A DNA stretch of 64,000 nucleotides from positions 682,001-746,000 of the forward strand of contig NZ_FXUA01000001.1 of NCBI RefSeq assembly GCF_900182815.1. Reading direction: 5' to 3'. This document shows positions 1 through 9,066 of this stretch, piece after piece. Each line of letters starts with the position of its first letter. Within the stretch, counting starts at the first letter, position 1. The position numbers and the translations under genes are program-made. This DNA comes from Algoriphagus winogradskyi. Its GTDB lineage: Bacteria; Bacteroidota; Bacteroidia; Cytophagales; Cyclobacteriaceae. Below the pieces are notes generated by a model. The model did no database searches and was not told where the DNA came from. It worked only from the letters and a program-made list of their open reading frames with translations.

Positions 1-559
1 TATCAGCCATAATCCCTGTCACGGTGAAAAAAGTACTATCCTGATTAGCCACAGGTAATACTTTGCCTAGTGCAGGTTCATTTCCAAAAATCTTTTCCGA
101 ACTGGAAGTGGTCAACACAATACTATAAGGCTCCGTTAAGGCATTTTCAGGATCTCCTGCCAATATTTGAAAATCAAACAGAGCAAAGAAGGAATCGTCA
201 GCAGAAAGTGTAGTAGCCAAAACCACTTGCTTCTCCTCATGTAGCAGCCTCATCTCTCCATTCTGAGTGATCCGGGTATAATTATCTATTTCAGGAAATT
301 CGTCCAGTAAAGTTGGTCCCATAGGATACATGGACAAGGCTACTTTCTGTGGAGCCACCATACCTTCCCAATTCTGCACTTCGTCTAAACGATAGATATT
401 CTTGGTGTGAATGCTATCAAAATTCCGCTCATAATTCACAAAAAGCATGATGAGAATACAAACCGCCATTCCTATGGACAGACCGGCAATATTCAGAAAG
501 GAAAAAAGCTTGTTCTTCCTGATATTTCTGAAGGCGATTTTAAGGTAGTTTTTCCACAT
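1..559 (-). CDS. ABC transporter permease, MacB/FtsX type (N-terminal part only)
   Basis: The reading frame is open from an ATG at 559 to the window edge, giving about 186 residues of a longer protein. It opens with MWKNYLKIAFRNIRKNK, the usual start of Bacteroidota FtsX-type permeases. One membrane helix (about residues 20-42) and the start of a MacB periplasmic core domain follow. The full protein should be about 800 residues with two core domains and two FtsX membrane blocks. It would move or extract envelope substrates using energy from an ATPase that is not encoded here. It lies downstream of another permease on the same strand with a repeat-filled spacer between. Substrate unknown. Confidence 0.9.
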   Translation of the reverse strand, partial: MWKNYLKIAFRNIRKNKLFSFLNIAGLSIGMAVCILIMLFVNYERNFDSIHTKNIYRLDEVQNWEGMVAPQKVALSMYPMGPTLLDEFPEIDNYTRITQNGEMRLLHEEKQVVLATTLSADDSFFALFDFQILAGDPENALTEPYSIVLTTSSSEKIFGNEPALGKVLPVANQDSTFFTVTGIMAD

Positions 560-790
560 TTTTTTTGAGATTGAAAGATTGGAAAATTGAAATAACTTGT
601 CCGCCGTGGCGGATTTGAAAATTAAGAGTTCAGGTGTGGGAAAGTGACAAAGTTGTGATAGGTGTCAGACTGAGCAGCTTGCATCGCCGTGGCGTGAAGT
701 CGAAGTGGATCTACTAAAATCTTATGTCTTGATGCTTAATACTTGATTCTAACATCTTGAATCTTATGTCTTGCTACTTGATACTCCCCA
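560..790 (-). repeat. Intergenic heptamer array and permease leader motif
   Basis: The spacer between two permease genes is repetitive. At 711-785, read on the coding (minus) strand, AAGnnnn heptamers run in series from just after the stop codon of the 791-3151 gene. Next to the following start (about 565-590) the minus strand carries TTCCAATCTTTCAATC, which recurs before other permease starts. A 14-bp palindrome, TCCGCCGTGGCGGA, lies near 602-615. Confidence 0.75.
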
Positions 791-3151
791 TCACTCGCTC
801 TTCAGCGTCCTTGCCGGATTCGTCAGTGCTGCTTTGATAGACTGAAAACCTACGGTGAGCAATGCGATAAGCATCGTGACCATACCAGTGGCGACAAAAA
901 CCCACCATTCTACTCCCACGCTGTATTGATAATCCTGAAGCCATTGATCCATGATATACCAGGCAATAGGAACTGAAAACAGAAATGCAATTCCAACCAG
1001 CTTTAAGAAGTCCTTAGAAAGTAATAATGATATACTGCCTACACTTGCTCCAAGCACTTTTCTCACTCCTATTTCCTTCAGACGATTGGCAGCCATGTAC
1101 GTGGAAAGTCCAAATAACCCCAAACATGAAATCACAATAGTCAGAATAGTAAAGACAATGGAAAGCTTTGCCGTTCGAGCTGTATCATCAAATTTCCTGG
1201 CATATTGCTCATCAGCAAATTGGTATTCAAAAGGGAAATTTGGGTTAAACTCTTCAAAAACGCTCTGAATTTTAGCGAGATTATCTACTACAGGTTGATC
1301 AGGATTGAGACGGATGTGTAGGTAACTGAACCAGGAAGATGGTCCAAATACCATTAAGGGGTTAACTGGATCATAAGGGGATTCGAAAATAAAATCCTCA
1401 ATAATGCCAACTACCGTATAGTTATCTTCTCCATCAGAAACTATCTGCCCCAAAGGATTTTCCAATCCCATTTTTCTTATCGCTGTTTCATTCAATAAAA
1501 TCGCTGTAGAATCACTAGCAAATTCATAGATATCTATGTCTCTACCTTCTACCAACTTGGTCCCCATTACTTTCATGAAATCGGCATCTGCACTGAACCG
1601 AATGAAATCAAGTTTTTCATCCTCTGGCGTACTACCTTCCCAAGAATACCCCCAGCCATCACTGTAGCGCTGAGTAATCGGACTCATCGATTGCGTGACC
1701 GCAAGGCTGGAGCCACTAGAAAGAAGTGCTTGTTTGATCGCACTATAATGCTTCTCTATATCACCCTGCATGTTGATAAAAATGAGGTTATCCTGATTAT
1801 AACCCAGCTCACGGTTTTGAGCGTGACTTATTTGACGCTGAATAATGATCGTAGAGACGATTAGAATTATAGCAAAGCTAAACTGTATCACAACCAGTAT
1901 TTTTCGGGGATTAACCGCCGAAGCAGCTGAACGGAAAGTTCCTTTAAGCACATTCACTGGACTAAACGAGGAAAGGAAAAATGCAGGATAACTTCCTGCC
2001 AAAAGACCAGTAAGCAATATAAAACTGATCAACTGAAGCCAGAAAACCACCTCAGTGTATGGAAGAAATAGCTGCTTGCCAATCAGGGTATTAAAGGAAG
2101 GGAGCGCCAGCTCCACCAGAAGGATTGCCAAAACTCCAGCAATCAACGCAATCAGCGTGCTTTCCCCAATAAACTGTGCGATAAGAGAAGTTTTTCTAGC
2201 TCCTACGACTTTTCTCAAACCTACTTCCTTGGCTCTCTTTTCACTTCGAGCAGTGCTCAGATTCATAAAGTTGATACAGGCAATGACCAGAATAAACAAT
2301 GCGATAAATCCAAACATTCGGACAGTCACAATCCTTCCTCCTACGAGCTGCCCGTTCTCGCTTTTTCCATAAAGGTGTATCTGTGAAAGCGGATAGCTAA
2401 ATACATCTGCAGTATTCTCCCCGTTGGTATGTTCCTTGGTAATGTTTATTACTTTCTCGTTGAATGCCTCATGGGAAGCATTTTCTGAGAGCAACACATA
2501 GTTCTCGACGGAGTTATTCCCCCACCATTCGTCATCCCAACCCAGTTTTTTCATGTAAGCCCACGATAGAAAGTAATCCGACTGGAAGCGCGTATTATTT
2601 GGCAAATTCTCCAGAACTCCCGTCACAGTAAAAATATCTGTACTATCGATCTTGACTGTTTGCCCCACAGCCATCTCAGTACCAAACAATTTTTTGGCAA
2701 AATCTTCAGTGACCACCATGTTATACGGATCTTCCAAAGCAGTAGAACTATTGCCTTGCAGCATAGGAAAATCAAACACATCCAAAAAATCCGGATCGAT
2801 GAAAGAACCTGATTCGTTCATTTTCTTATCTCCAACGGTGAAAAGGAAATTGGCATGATTGATCCGAACCGCTTGCTCTACTTCTGGATAGTCCTTTTCT
2901 AGCGTAGGCCCCATTATTTTGGGAGTTGTACCCCATGCCCATAGTTCGCCGCTAAACGTATCTCTGTTATACATTCGATAGATTCGGTCCGACTTGGGAT
3001 GCTCCCGATCCATACTCACCTCATTCTGTATCCACAGCAAAATCAGAATAGCTGACGCCATCCCAACACCCAATCCTCCGATATTGATGAAAGCGTAACC
3101 TTTACTTCTAACGATATTTCTCCAGGCGATTTTAAAGTAGTTTTTGAGCAT
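791..3151 (-). CDS. ABC transporter permease, double FtsX/MacB-PCD type
   Basis: This is a 786-residue membrane protein of the type VII (MacB-like, mechanotransmission) ABC family. Order of parts: N-terminal helix (about 18-42), periplasmic core domain (about 45-275), three-helix FtsX block (about 280-425), then a second core domain and FtsX block to the end. Two coupling motifs are visible, KEVGLRKVVGA at 308-318 and KEIGVRKVLGA at about 692-702, which in this family face the cytosolic ATPase. The protein ends in TLKSE, a tail shared in form by the other permeases here. No ATPase gene is adjacent, so it probably uses a shared ATPase encoded elsewhere. Upstream lies the DUF4097 gene at 3363-4295 on the same strand. 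Substrate unknown. Confidence 0.92.
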   Translation of the reverse strand: MLKNYFKIAWRNIVRSKGYAFINIGGLGVGMASAILILLWIQNEVSMDREHPKSDRIYRMYNRDTFSGELWAWGTTPKIMGPTLEKDYPEVEQAVRINHANFLFTVGDKKMNESGSFIDPDFLDVFDFPMLQGNSSTALEDPYNMVVTEDFAKKLFGTEMAVGQTVKIDSTDIFTVTGVLENLPNNTRFQSDYFLSWAYMKKLGWDDEWWGNNSVENYVLLSENASHEAFNEKVINITKEHTNGENTADVFSYPLSQIHLYGKSENGQLVGGRIVTVRMFGFIALFILVIACINFMNLSTARSEKRAKEVGLRKVVGARKTSLIAQFIGESTLIALIAGVLAILLVELALPSFNTLIGKQLFLPYTEVVFWLQLISFILLTGLLAGSYPAFFLSSFSPVNVLKGTFRSAASAVNPRKILVVIQFSFAIILIVSTIIIQRQISHAQNRELGYNQDNLIFINMQGDIEKHYSAIKQALLSSGSSLAVTQSMSPITQRYSDGWGYSWEGSTPEDEKLDFIRFSADADFMKVMGTKLVEGRDIDIYEFASDSTAILLNETAIRKMGLENPLGQIVSDGEDNYTVVGIIEDFIFESPYDPVNPLMVFGPSSWFSYLHIRLNPDQPVVDNLAKIQSVFEEFNPNFPFEYQFADEQYARKFDDTARTAKLSIVFTILTIVISCLGLFGLSTYMAANRLKEIGVRKVLGASVGSISLLLSKDFLKLVGIAFLFSVPIAWYIMDQWLQDYQYSVGVEWWVFVATGMVTMLIALLTVGFQSIKAALTNPARTLKSE

Positions 3152-3362
3152 TTTTCAGGATTGAAAGATTGGAATATTTTAAAATTAGAAGATTTCGGGT
3201 TCAGAAAGTTGGAAAGTGGTAAGGTGTTAAAGTTGTAATGTGGTAAGGTTTCATGCTTGTAAGGTTTTCAGTGTTGCCCCTATTCTAAATGTCCAAAGTC
3301 TTACATCCCACTTCCTTTATTAGCTCTTGGTTCTAGACTCTTGATACTTATATCTCTCAATC
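3152..3362 (-). repeat. Intergenic heptamer arrays between DUF4097 gene and permease
   Basis: Read on the minus strand, the spacer has three blocks in order. First come AAGnnnn heptamers starting about 10 nt after the DUF4097 stop (3325-3355). Then come looser heptamers built on CCTTACCACnTTACAAC (about 3195-3270). Last is the TTCCAATCTTTCAATC block just before the permease ATG (3155-3180). The same order recurs at 62554-62758. Confidence 0.75.
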
Positions 3363-4295
3363 TCAATTAAACTCCAGATTGATACTTCCGCCTGAGCTCT
3401 GCATAGTCACAGGAACTCCTCCCCCATTTATTTTTCCTAGAATCCTGTCCTTTTTAACCTCTCCACTGAAATTGGAAAGCTTTGAATTGACTCTTCCTCC
3501 ACTGAGATCAAGGTTTAAACCCAAGCCATCAGGAACTATTGCTGTAATACTCCCACCGCTAGATTTCATGGTCAGTTCTTTCTCAATATTTGTAAGCTGT
3601 GCTTTGATAGAGCCACCACTTGAGCTAGCTACTATGCTCCCACTAATAGCTTCCAGATTTATACTGCCACCAGAAGTATTTGCGTTCAAGTCCCCAATCA
3701 GCTGCTTTACTTTTACGGATCCTCCGGAGCTCTGAACATCCACACTTCCTTCAAAATTTTCCACTCTGAGTGAGCCTCCTGAACTACGAGTATTTATATA
3801 ACCAGTGCTATTTACTACTTGGATACTTCCTCCACTTGTAGCTATTTCCTGCTGTCCGTTCAAGCCATCTACAGCAATTGATCCACCGCTGGACAGGAAT
3901 TTAGAAGATATTTCTGTAGGCACCTGGACTTTAAAAGAGATATTCAATTTGCTTCTACCGCTGTTGTTTCGCTTTTTGAGGATCACGGAAATAGTATTTC
4001 CACTTTGGCTGATATCCAGAGTATAGTTATCTAGTTCATTCTCTACCTCAGCATCTTCCATTTCGACTTCTTTCCCATTCAACTTCACGTACATATCCAC
4101 GATTACCTGATTTCCACTTGCGCCAGTGACTGCCACTGAAGCCCCGGAAGCTTCTACTTTGAGATTTCCAGAACCATTCAAAGTGAATTGTTTGGTGAGA
4201 TAGGGATCTGCTTTGAAGTCAGATGCAAATGTTGAGAATTGCAAAGTCACTAGGACTAAAAACAACAATGCCGGGAAGAATTTTAAGAGTTTCAT
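3363..4295 (-). CDS. Secreted DUF4097-type beta-helix protein with SSGGSI repeats
   Basis: 310 residues with a clear Sec signal peptide (hydrophobic stretch about 5-24, then ASDF). From about residue 130 the sequence repeats SSGGSI or SGGSI roughly every 18-22 residues. This is the glycine-serine turn pattern of the DUF4097/DUF2807 (putative adhesin, GIN) families, which fold as right-handed beta-helices. Location is probably periplasmic or surface. It is the first gene of a minus-strand set leading into two permeases, and two DUF2807 genes flank another permease at 8.4-12.6 kb, so a shared envelope-stress role is plausible. No catalytic motif is visible. Exact function unknown. Confidence 0.8.
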   Translation of the reverse strand: MKLLKFFPALLFLVLVTLQFSTFASDFKADPYLTKQFTLNGSGNLKVEASGASVAVTGASGNQVIVDMYVKLNGKEVEMEDAEVENELDNYTLDISQSGNTISVILKKRNNSGRSKLNISFKVQVPTEISSKFLSSGGSIAVDGLNGQQEIATSGGSIQVVNSTGYINTRSSGGSLRVENFEGSVDVQSSGGSVKVKQLIGDLNANTSGGSINLEAISGSIVASSSGGSIKAQLTNIEKELTMKSSGGSITAIVPDGLGLNLDLSGGRVNSKLSNFSGEVKKDRILGKINGGGVPVTMQSSGGSINLEFN

Positions 4296-4413
4296 GGATA
4301 AGGAAATAAAATTCAGAGTTGATTGCAGGCCTCATATTCCCATTTGTATGCCATGAAAAAAACTGCGAATCTCCGCTTGAAATGGCATTTTTAGATTTAA
4401 AGCATATACTTCT

Positions 4414-4439
4414 CGGACAGTATTGTCCGCTAGTGGGCA
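4414..4439. promoter_or_regulatory. CGGACA/TGTCCG palindromes upstream of DUF4097 gene
   Basis: CGGACA-GTAT-TGTCCG is a perfect inverted repeat (4414-4429). Its right half also forms TGTCCG-CTAG-TGGGCA (4424-4439), an imperfect second dyad. It lies 119-144 bp upstream of the DUF4097 start on the minus strand. Related half-sites with the same 4-bp spacing lie upstream of the DUF2807 gene at 11864-12553. The distance suits an activator bound upstream of the promoter. The regulator is not in this window. Confidence 0.45.
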
Positions 4440-4536
4440 AAGTCCAGTATAGTTTAAAAGTGGAAAGGATGTATAGCGGAGAGAGAATAAAGTTGATTCG
4501 TGGTGAAGTCTCTTTAGCCTAAAGGCTTATATCTTT

Positions 4537-4624
4537 TGCCTTTACTTCTAATTCTAGCTCCTTGACTTTTGGTTCTAGACTCTTGGTTCTAGGCTCTTCC
4601 TTCTTATGTCTTGATACTTACTGC
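4537..4624 (-). repeat. AAGnnnn heptamer array after cydB stop
   Basis: On the minus strand the array starts 3 nt after the cydB stop codon. It runs for about twelve degenerate 7-bp units such as AAGTATC, AAGACAT, AAGAAGG and AAGAGCC. Its position and strand match the arrays after several other genes here. Confidence 0.75.
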
Positions 4625-5650
4625 TTACGATTCAAAAGTCTCTTCCCCCTCCTTACTTCCCTGAAAGCTATACAATAGGTAAAAAAGGGAAGGCAGTATA
4701 AAAACACTTCCAATCATCAGGGCCCAAGCCAAGGTGTCTATAGGTTTGCCAATAGCAGCGGAATTAAAGACAGAAAGGTTCTCTCCTGATTTGGTGATAA
4801 TGATATCAGGAAAATAGTGATAACCAAAAGCCAAAAGGATAGCACTAACAATAAAACCACTTAAAAATCGAATTAAGGCCTTACTCCCTCTATCCAACTT
4901 TAACCAAAGAACTACAATAGCCAAAGTAGCCAACAGCAAAACAGCAATTGTAATCCACTCCTTCAATAGCAACCCTACAAGAGGAACTGCATCCACAATG
5001 GAGGCAGCAAAAACAAGACCGCCTGCCAGCACGGTGAATACTATAAATAACTTAGCTTTTTTTACCACCACCAGTCTAACCTCAGCACTTTTAGCCTCGC
5101 CTACTAAAAAAAGCGAAGCCAAAAACCCGCAAATAGCAACGGTGAAAATCCCCACTGAAATACTGAAAAAGTTAAACCAAGGATGAATATAGGCTTCATA
5201 AAACCCACTGGCTTCCGTATCTATCTCCCCTCCTATCGCCGCTCCGAAAATAAGCCCTAGAAAAAGGGGCGTGATAAAACTAGAATAGGTGAAAATGAGA
5301 TTATAAACTTTCTGCATATCGTCCTGATACGCGTCATAATGCCTGAAAACAAATGCTGTCCCCCTTCCTATAATCCCAATAAGCATAAGTGCCAAAGGAA
5401 TATGGAGATGAACAGAAAGAACGGTGTAAATCGGAGGAAATCCCACAAATAAAATCACGATGGCTATAATCAACCACATGTGATTGGCCTCCCAGATTGG
5501 ACCAATAGTCTTGTATGTCGTGTTTCGAAGCTGTTCACGCATCGAGGAAGGAGTAACTAATTCCACAATACCAGCTCCAAAATCAGCACCTCCCAGCAAC
5601 ACGTACATCAATAGCGAAAGGCAAAGAAAAATAATAACTACGTAGAGCAT
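4625..5650 (-). CDS. cydB: Cytochrome bd ubiquinol oxidase subunit II
   Basis: 341 residues with about eight or nine membrane helices. The opening MLYVVIIFLCLSLLMYVLLG followed by GADFGAGIVEL is the family hallmark of CydB. The segment IGPIWEANHMWLI, conserved in the family, is present near residues 50-62. CydB pairs with CydA to form the high-affinity quinol oxidase that reduces oxygen to water at the inner membrane. It lies 10 bp downstream of cydA on the same strand, so the two are co-transcribed. The length is at the short end of the family. No cydX-like small gene was seen next to it. Confidence 0.95.
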   Translation of the reverse strand: MLYVVIIFLCLSLLMYVLLGGADFGAGIVELVTPSSMREQLRNTTYKTIGPIWEANHMWLIIAIVILFVGFPPIYTVLSVHLHIPLALMLIGIIGRGTAFVFRHYDAYQDDMQKVYNLIFTYSSFITPLFLGLIFGAAIGGEIDTEASGFYEAYIHPWFNFFSISVGIFTVAICGFLASLFLVGEAKSAEVRLVVVKKAKLFIVFTVLAGGLVFAASIVDAVPLVGLLLKEWITIAVLLLATLAIVVLWLKLDRGSKALIRFLSGFIVSAILLAFGYHYFPDIIITKSGENLSVFNSAAIGKPIDTLAWALMIGSVFILPSLFYLLYSFQGSKEGEETFES

Positions 5651-5660
5651 AAGAGTAGAT

Positions 5661-6992
5661 TTAAGAGTTGCCTGAGGTTTGAGCGTCTTTAGTCAAGTTT
5701 TCATCTAAAGCCTTAATCTGTCTATACAGCAAAAATGAAACGATTGCAGCAAGTGATACATAAATGGCTGTAAATATGAAAAATGAATACTTAATACCAG
5801 GAATTGGCGTCACAGCATCTCTTGTCAGCATAATCTCATAGATAATCCAAGGTTGACGTCCCACTTCGGTGACTGTCCAGCCAGCTTCCAATGCAATAAA
5901 TCCAAGTGGCGTAGCCAATACAAAAAGCCATAAAAACCATCGTTGAATTTGCCAGTTTTTCTTTTTCCACAAAGAAATAAAATAAAGCAAACTGAGGCCA
6001 ACCAATAGCATTCCTAGTCCCACCATGATTTGGAAAGCATAATGAACCACAGCAACTGGCGGATGATGCTCCTCCGGGAACTGATCCAAACCTATCACCT
6101 CAGCATCAAAATCCCCATGAGCTAGGAAACTCAAAGCTCCCGGAATTTTAATCGCATAGTTTACCTCCTTCGCTTCTTCATCGGGAATTCCCCCAATGAT
6201 CAGAGGGGCAGCTTTGCTAGTTTCAAAGTGCGCTTCCATTGCAGCCAATTTTGCAGGTTGACGCACTGCAATATCTTTTGCAGAAATATCACCTGAAATA
6301 GGCTGAAGTAATGCTGCCACTGCCCCAAATACAATGGCAATGGTAAATGCTTTGCTATGAAATTGGATGTTTTTCCCCCTCAACATCATAAAGGCATGGA
6401 TTCCTGCAACCGCAAAACCAGTAGCCGTAAATGCCGCTAAAGTCATGTGTAATGCTTGTGTAAACCAGGCATCATTGAACATAGCAGCGATAGGATCTAT
6501 ATTGAGAAATTTACCGTCTACGTAGTCAAAACCACTTGGGCTATTCATCCAGCCATTGGCTGCTACAACTAAGATCCCAGATGCTAAGCCACTGATTCCC
6601 ACCACTACGCCAGTAAACCAGTGAAACCAAGGTTTGAATTTACCCCAACCGTAAAGAAAGAATCCTAATGCAATTGCCTCTATAAAGAAAGCCGTTCCTT
6701 CCAACGAAAATGGCATCCCAAAAATTGGTCCGGCATGTAGCATAAACTCCGGCCAAAGCAATCCTAACTCAAAGGAAAGCATGGTACCCGAAACAGCCCC
6801 GGTTACAAAGAATATGGCGACACCTTTACTCCAGGCTTTAGTCAGGTCTTTGTAAAGTGGATTATTGGTTTTCAAATACTTGTAATGGGACGTCGCCATA
6901 AAAAAAGGCATCACCATACCAATACAGGCGAAAATAATATGGAATCCCAGAGAAAGAGCCATCTGGGAGCGGGCAGCAAAAAGATCTTCCAT
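5661..6992 (-). CDS. cydA: Cytochrome bd ubiquinol oxidase subunit I
   Basis: 443 residues from the ATG at 6992. A GTG two codons upstream is less likely. His18 (in LGFHIIF) matches the E. coli haem b595 ligand His19. The GIHAFMML segment holds the expected second histidine, and GWTVTEVGRQPW near the C-terminus is the family signature. Glutamates in PEFM and FIEAIALG match proton-path positions. The quinol-binding Q-loop is short, so the enzyme is the short-loop type rather than the 520-residue E. coli type. It oxidises quinol and reduces oxygen under low aeration. The gene diverges from the bestrophin-like gene across about 270 bp that must hold its promoter. Confidence 0.95.
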   Translation of the reverse strand: MEDLFAARSQMALSLGFHIIFACIGMVMPFFMATSHYKYLKTNNPLYKDLTKAWSKGVAIFFVTGAVSGTMLSFELGLLWPEFMLHAGPIFGMPFSLEGTAFFIEAIALGFFLYGWGKFKPWFHWFTGVVVGISGLASGILVVAANGWMNSPSGFDYVDGKFLNIDPIAAMFNDAWFTQALHMTLAAFTATGFAVAGIHAFMMLRGKNIQFHSKAFTIAIVFGAVAALLQPISGDISAKDIAVRQPAKLAAMEAHFETSKAAPLIIGGIPDEEAKEVNYAIKIPGALSFLAHGDFDAEVIGLDQFPEEHHPPVAVVHYAFQIMVGLGMLLVGLSLLYFISLWKKKNWQIQRWFLWLFVLATPLGFIALEAGWTVTEVGRQPWIIYEIMLTRDAVTPIPGIKYSFFIFTAIYVSLAAIVSFLLYRQIKALDENLTKDAQTSGNS

Positions 6993-7265
6993 GCACACTA
7001 GTTGGTTAAATTCAGTCTAGGTAAATAGCCTGAATGTATAAAACTCGTTATAGGATTGACGCTGAAATAAGAGGATTAGTTCATGTTTGATAAACTTAAT
7101 TTCATACCAATACCAACGCCTATTTACCTTTTCCAAAGTTCAATTCTCAAGAAGTAAAATTATAAGTATTCCACTCACCCTTTTGTAATTTTTGGTACAG
7201 TAATACGCTTATTACTAATGGATTTTTGACATTTTTATGTAGTTTAATTGCAAAAAAATATTTTT

Positions 7266-8252
7266 ATGTACGTAAAACGGTATTACAGTTTTTGGATGAC
7301 CATTCGCTGGTCCAAACTTTCCTTAATTTATGGTCTGCTCTACTCGACTGTCATCATCGTCCTGTATGAAATCACTAACATCCCTTTTTCACTTCCTTGG
7401 CAACCTATCTCTGTAATAGGTATTGCTGTTGCCTTTTTCTTAGGTTTTAAAAACAACAGTTCCTACGACCGAACGTGGGAAGCAAGAAAAATCTGGGGAG
7501 CCATTGTAAATGAAAGTAGAACTTTTGCCACGGCTATTCTCAGTCTGCCAAATCCTGATTTGCCCAAGGAGGAAAAAAAGAAAATTATATACAGACACCT
7601 AGCTTGGCTTCTTGCCCTGAAGCATGTGATGCGAAAGGAAAAAACTTGGGAGCATAATTTACCAGTAGAAAAACTGGTTTTCATCCCAGGATTTATTAAA
7701 GAATACTACGACGGAATTTTTGCGGAAATAGAAAAATACGTCTGTGAAGAAGAGCTACAAACCGTCAGGGACAAGTCAAACATCCCCTCTCAGTTACTGA
7801 AAATCCAAAGCAAGGAAATAGCCAAGTTAAAAGAAGGAGGATTTATCTCTGATTATAAACAAGTTTGGATCCATCAGATACTAGCAAATTTCTACACCCA
7901 TCAGGGCATGTCTGAGCGGATTAAGAACTTTCCTTTCCCCCGACAATATGCTTCCACCGGTCTATGGATCACCTATATTTTTTGCGCATTGATTCCCTTT
8001 GGTTTACTGGATATTTTTGCTCAAAGCACTGCGTTACATTATTGGCTGACCATCCCTTTTTCCGCAATTATTATTTGGACATTCTTCGTGGTGGATAGAA
8101 TTGGAGATTACTCTGAGAATCCATTCGAAGGAGGGTACAACGATGTGCCTATTTCATCCATTTGCCGAGCTATAGAAATAGATTTGCTCGAGATGCTGGA
8201 AGAGGAAAATATCCCAGCTCCATATCAAACAGAAAATGGGTTTTTGATGTAA
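7266..8252 (+). CDS. Bestrophin-family (UPF0187/YneE) membrane channel
   Basis: 328 residues from the ATG at 7266. A TTG six codons upstream is a less likely start. The sequence MYVKRYYSFWMTIRWSK, two early membrane helices, then GFKNNSSYDRTWEARKIWG matches the bacterial bestrophin-like family. Two further helices lie near residues 230-275, and the motif GDYSENPFEGGYNDVP fits the conserved Asp-rich/ENPF region. Bacterial homologues form pentameric ion channels in the inner membrane, some cation-selective. The ion carried here cannot be told from sequence. It is divergent from cydA and convergent with the DUF2807 gene, with a terminator between. Confidence 0.88.
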   Translation: MYVKRYYSFWMTIRWSKLSLIYGLLYSTVIIVLYEITNIPFSLPWQPISVIGIAVAFFLGFKNNSSYDRTWEARKIWGAIVNESRTFATAILSLPNPDLPKEEKKKIIYRHLAWLLALKHVMRKEKTWEHNLPVEKLVFIPGFIKEYYDGIFAEIEKYVCEEELQTVRDKSNIPSQLLKIQSKEIAKLKEGGFISDYKQVWIHQILANFYTHQGMSERIKNFPFPRQYASTGLWITYIFCALIPFGLLDIFAQSTALHYWLTIPFSAIIIWTFFVVDRIGDYSENPFEGGYNDVPISSICRAIEIDLLEMLEEENIPAPYQTENGFLM

Positions 8253-8322
8253 TAAAGTTGGAAAATATAGGGTCCTCTGCGAAAAACTCTGCGTACCCTG
8301 CAGTAAAATCTACAGCAAAATA

Positions 8323-8350
8323 AATCCCTCAAACTTTCGCCTGAGGGATT
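8323..8350. terminator. Bidirectional hairpin between convergent genes
   Basis: AATCCCTCA (8323-8331) pairs perfectly with TGAGGGATT (8342-8350) across a 10-nt loop. It lies between the bestrophin stop (8252) and the stop of the minus-strand DUF2807 gene (8371). The same gap has CTCTGCG-type short direct repeats at about 8276-8312. Confidence 0.6.
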
Positions 8351-8370
8351 GAAATAAGAGCAAGCCCTTA

Positions 8371-9066
8371 TTATCTCTTTGTAATACTGCTTGAACCTGA
8401 AGTTCTAATGTTGCCCAACTGTGGGGAACCTGTATAAGTCACATCTCCTGAACCTGAAGAGCTCACTGATAATTTACCTAAGTCACCTACATTGGTGTCT
8501 CCTGAGCCAGACTTGCCAACTACTAATTCACCAATGGCAAACTTCTCAGCATCAAAATCGCCCGAACCAGATTGCTTAATTTCAGCTTGATCTGCAGAGC
8601 CATTTGTGATTTGAAGATCAGCAGAACCAGAAATACCAACTGACAATTTCTTGGCTTCCAGACTTTTCATTGTAATATCTCCTGAACCTGAAAGTGCTGC
8701 GTAAAATGAATCCGTCATCACAGGCGAATTCACTTCGATATTTCCTGAACCAGAGCATTTAATTCCCTCAAGTTCTTTATAGGTAATGAAGAATTTCAAT
8801 TTGACGTTGTTATAACTTCCTTTCACCAAGCCTACGCTGAGCACATCCCCGTCTATCTCAGTTTTCACCTTGCTTAGGTCAACACCTTTCGCTTCGATTC
8901 TTACTTCTTCAGTATCCCCTTCAGTTAGGATTACCTCCCAGCTACCGCCAGAATGTACTTTAGTGAAATGTCCGGGAGTTCTAGTTTCTGTAGATTGTGC
9001 CTGTACGCAGGACACCATCACCAAAGCGGTCAAAGCAAATGCGAAGATTTTTGTGTAAAGTTTCAT
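8371..9066 (-). CDS. Secreted DUF2807 (head GIN domain) protein
   Basis: 231 residues from the ATG at 9066, which starts a good signal peptide (MKLYTKIFAFALTALVMVSC then VQAQ). Upstream in-frame codons run through repeat DNA and are not favoured. The mature part has repeated SGSGD/SGSGN turns every 18-22 residues, typical of the DUF2807 beta-helix. The Cys at about residue 20 could be a lipoprotein site, but ordinary cleavage after QAQ is equally likely. It is a paralogue of the gene at 11864-12553, and the pair brackets a permease on the same strand. Probably periplasmic or outer-membrane. Function unknown. Confidence 0.85.
   Translation of the reverse strand: MKLYTKIFAFALTALVMVSCVQAQSTETRTPGHFTKVHSGGSWEVILTEGDTEEVRIEAKGVDLSKVKTEIDGDVLSVGLVKGSYNNVKLKFFITYKELEGIKCSGSGNIEVNSPVMTDSFYAALSGSGDITMKSLEAKKLSVGISGSADLQITNGSADQAEIKQSGSGDFDAEKFAIGELVVGKSGSGDTNVGDLGKLSVSSSGSGDVTYTGSPQLGNIRTSGSSSITKR

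Larger units (their letters stand above)
4296..4624. other. Intergenic region between cydB and the DUF4097 gene
   Basis: This 329-bp stretch carries no gene I can support. It holds the heptamer array that follows cydB (4537-4624), a double palindrome at 4414-4439 and a weak TGGCAT-N5-TGGG element on the minus strand at 4339-4353, which resembles a sigma-54 box only in part. Confidence 0.7.

Noticed and set aside
711..785. CRISPR or rRNA-type origin for the period-7 arrays
   Set aside because: Units are 7 bp, degenerate and without spacers; they are better described as a minisatellite-like array tied to gene ends.
3363..4295. Plus-strand frames opposite the DUF4097 gene
   Set aside because: They are antisense shadows of the SGGSI-repeat coding sequence; the minus frame has the signal peptide and family repeats.
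4339..4353. Sigma-54 promoter for the DUF4097 gene (TGGCAT-N5-TGGG)
   Set aside because: The -12 half lacks the required GC, so it is noted only as a weak possibility and not listed as a promoter.
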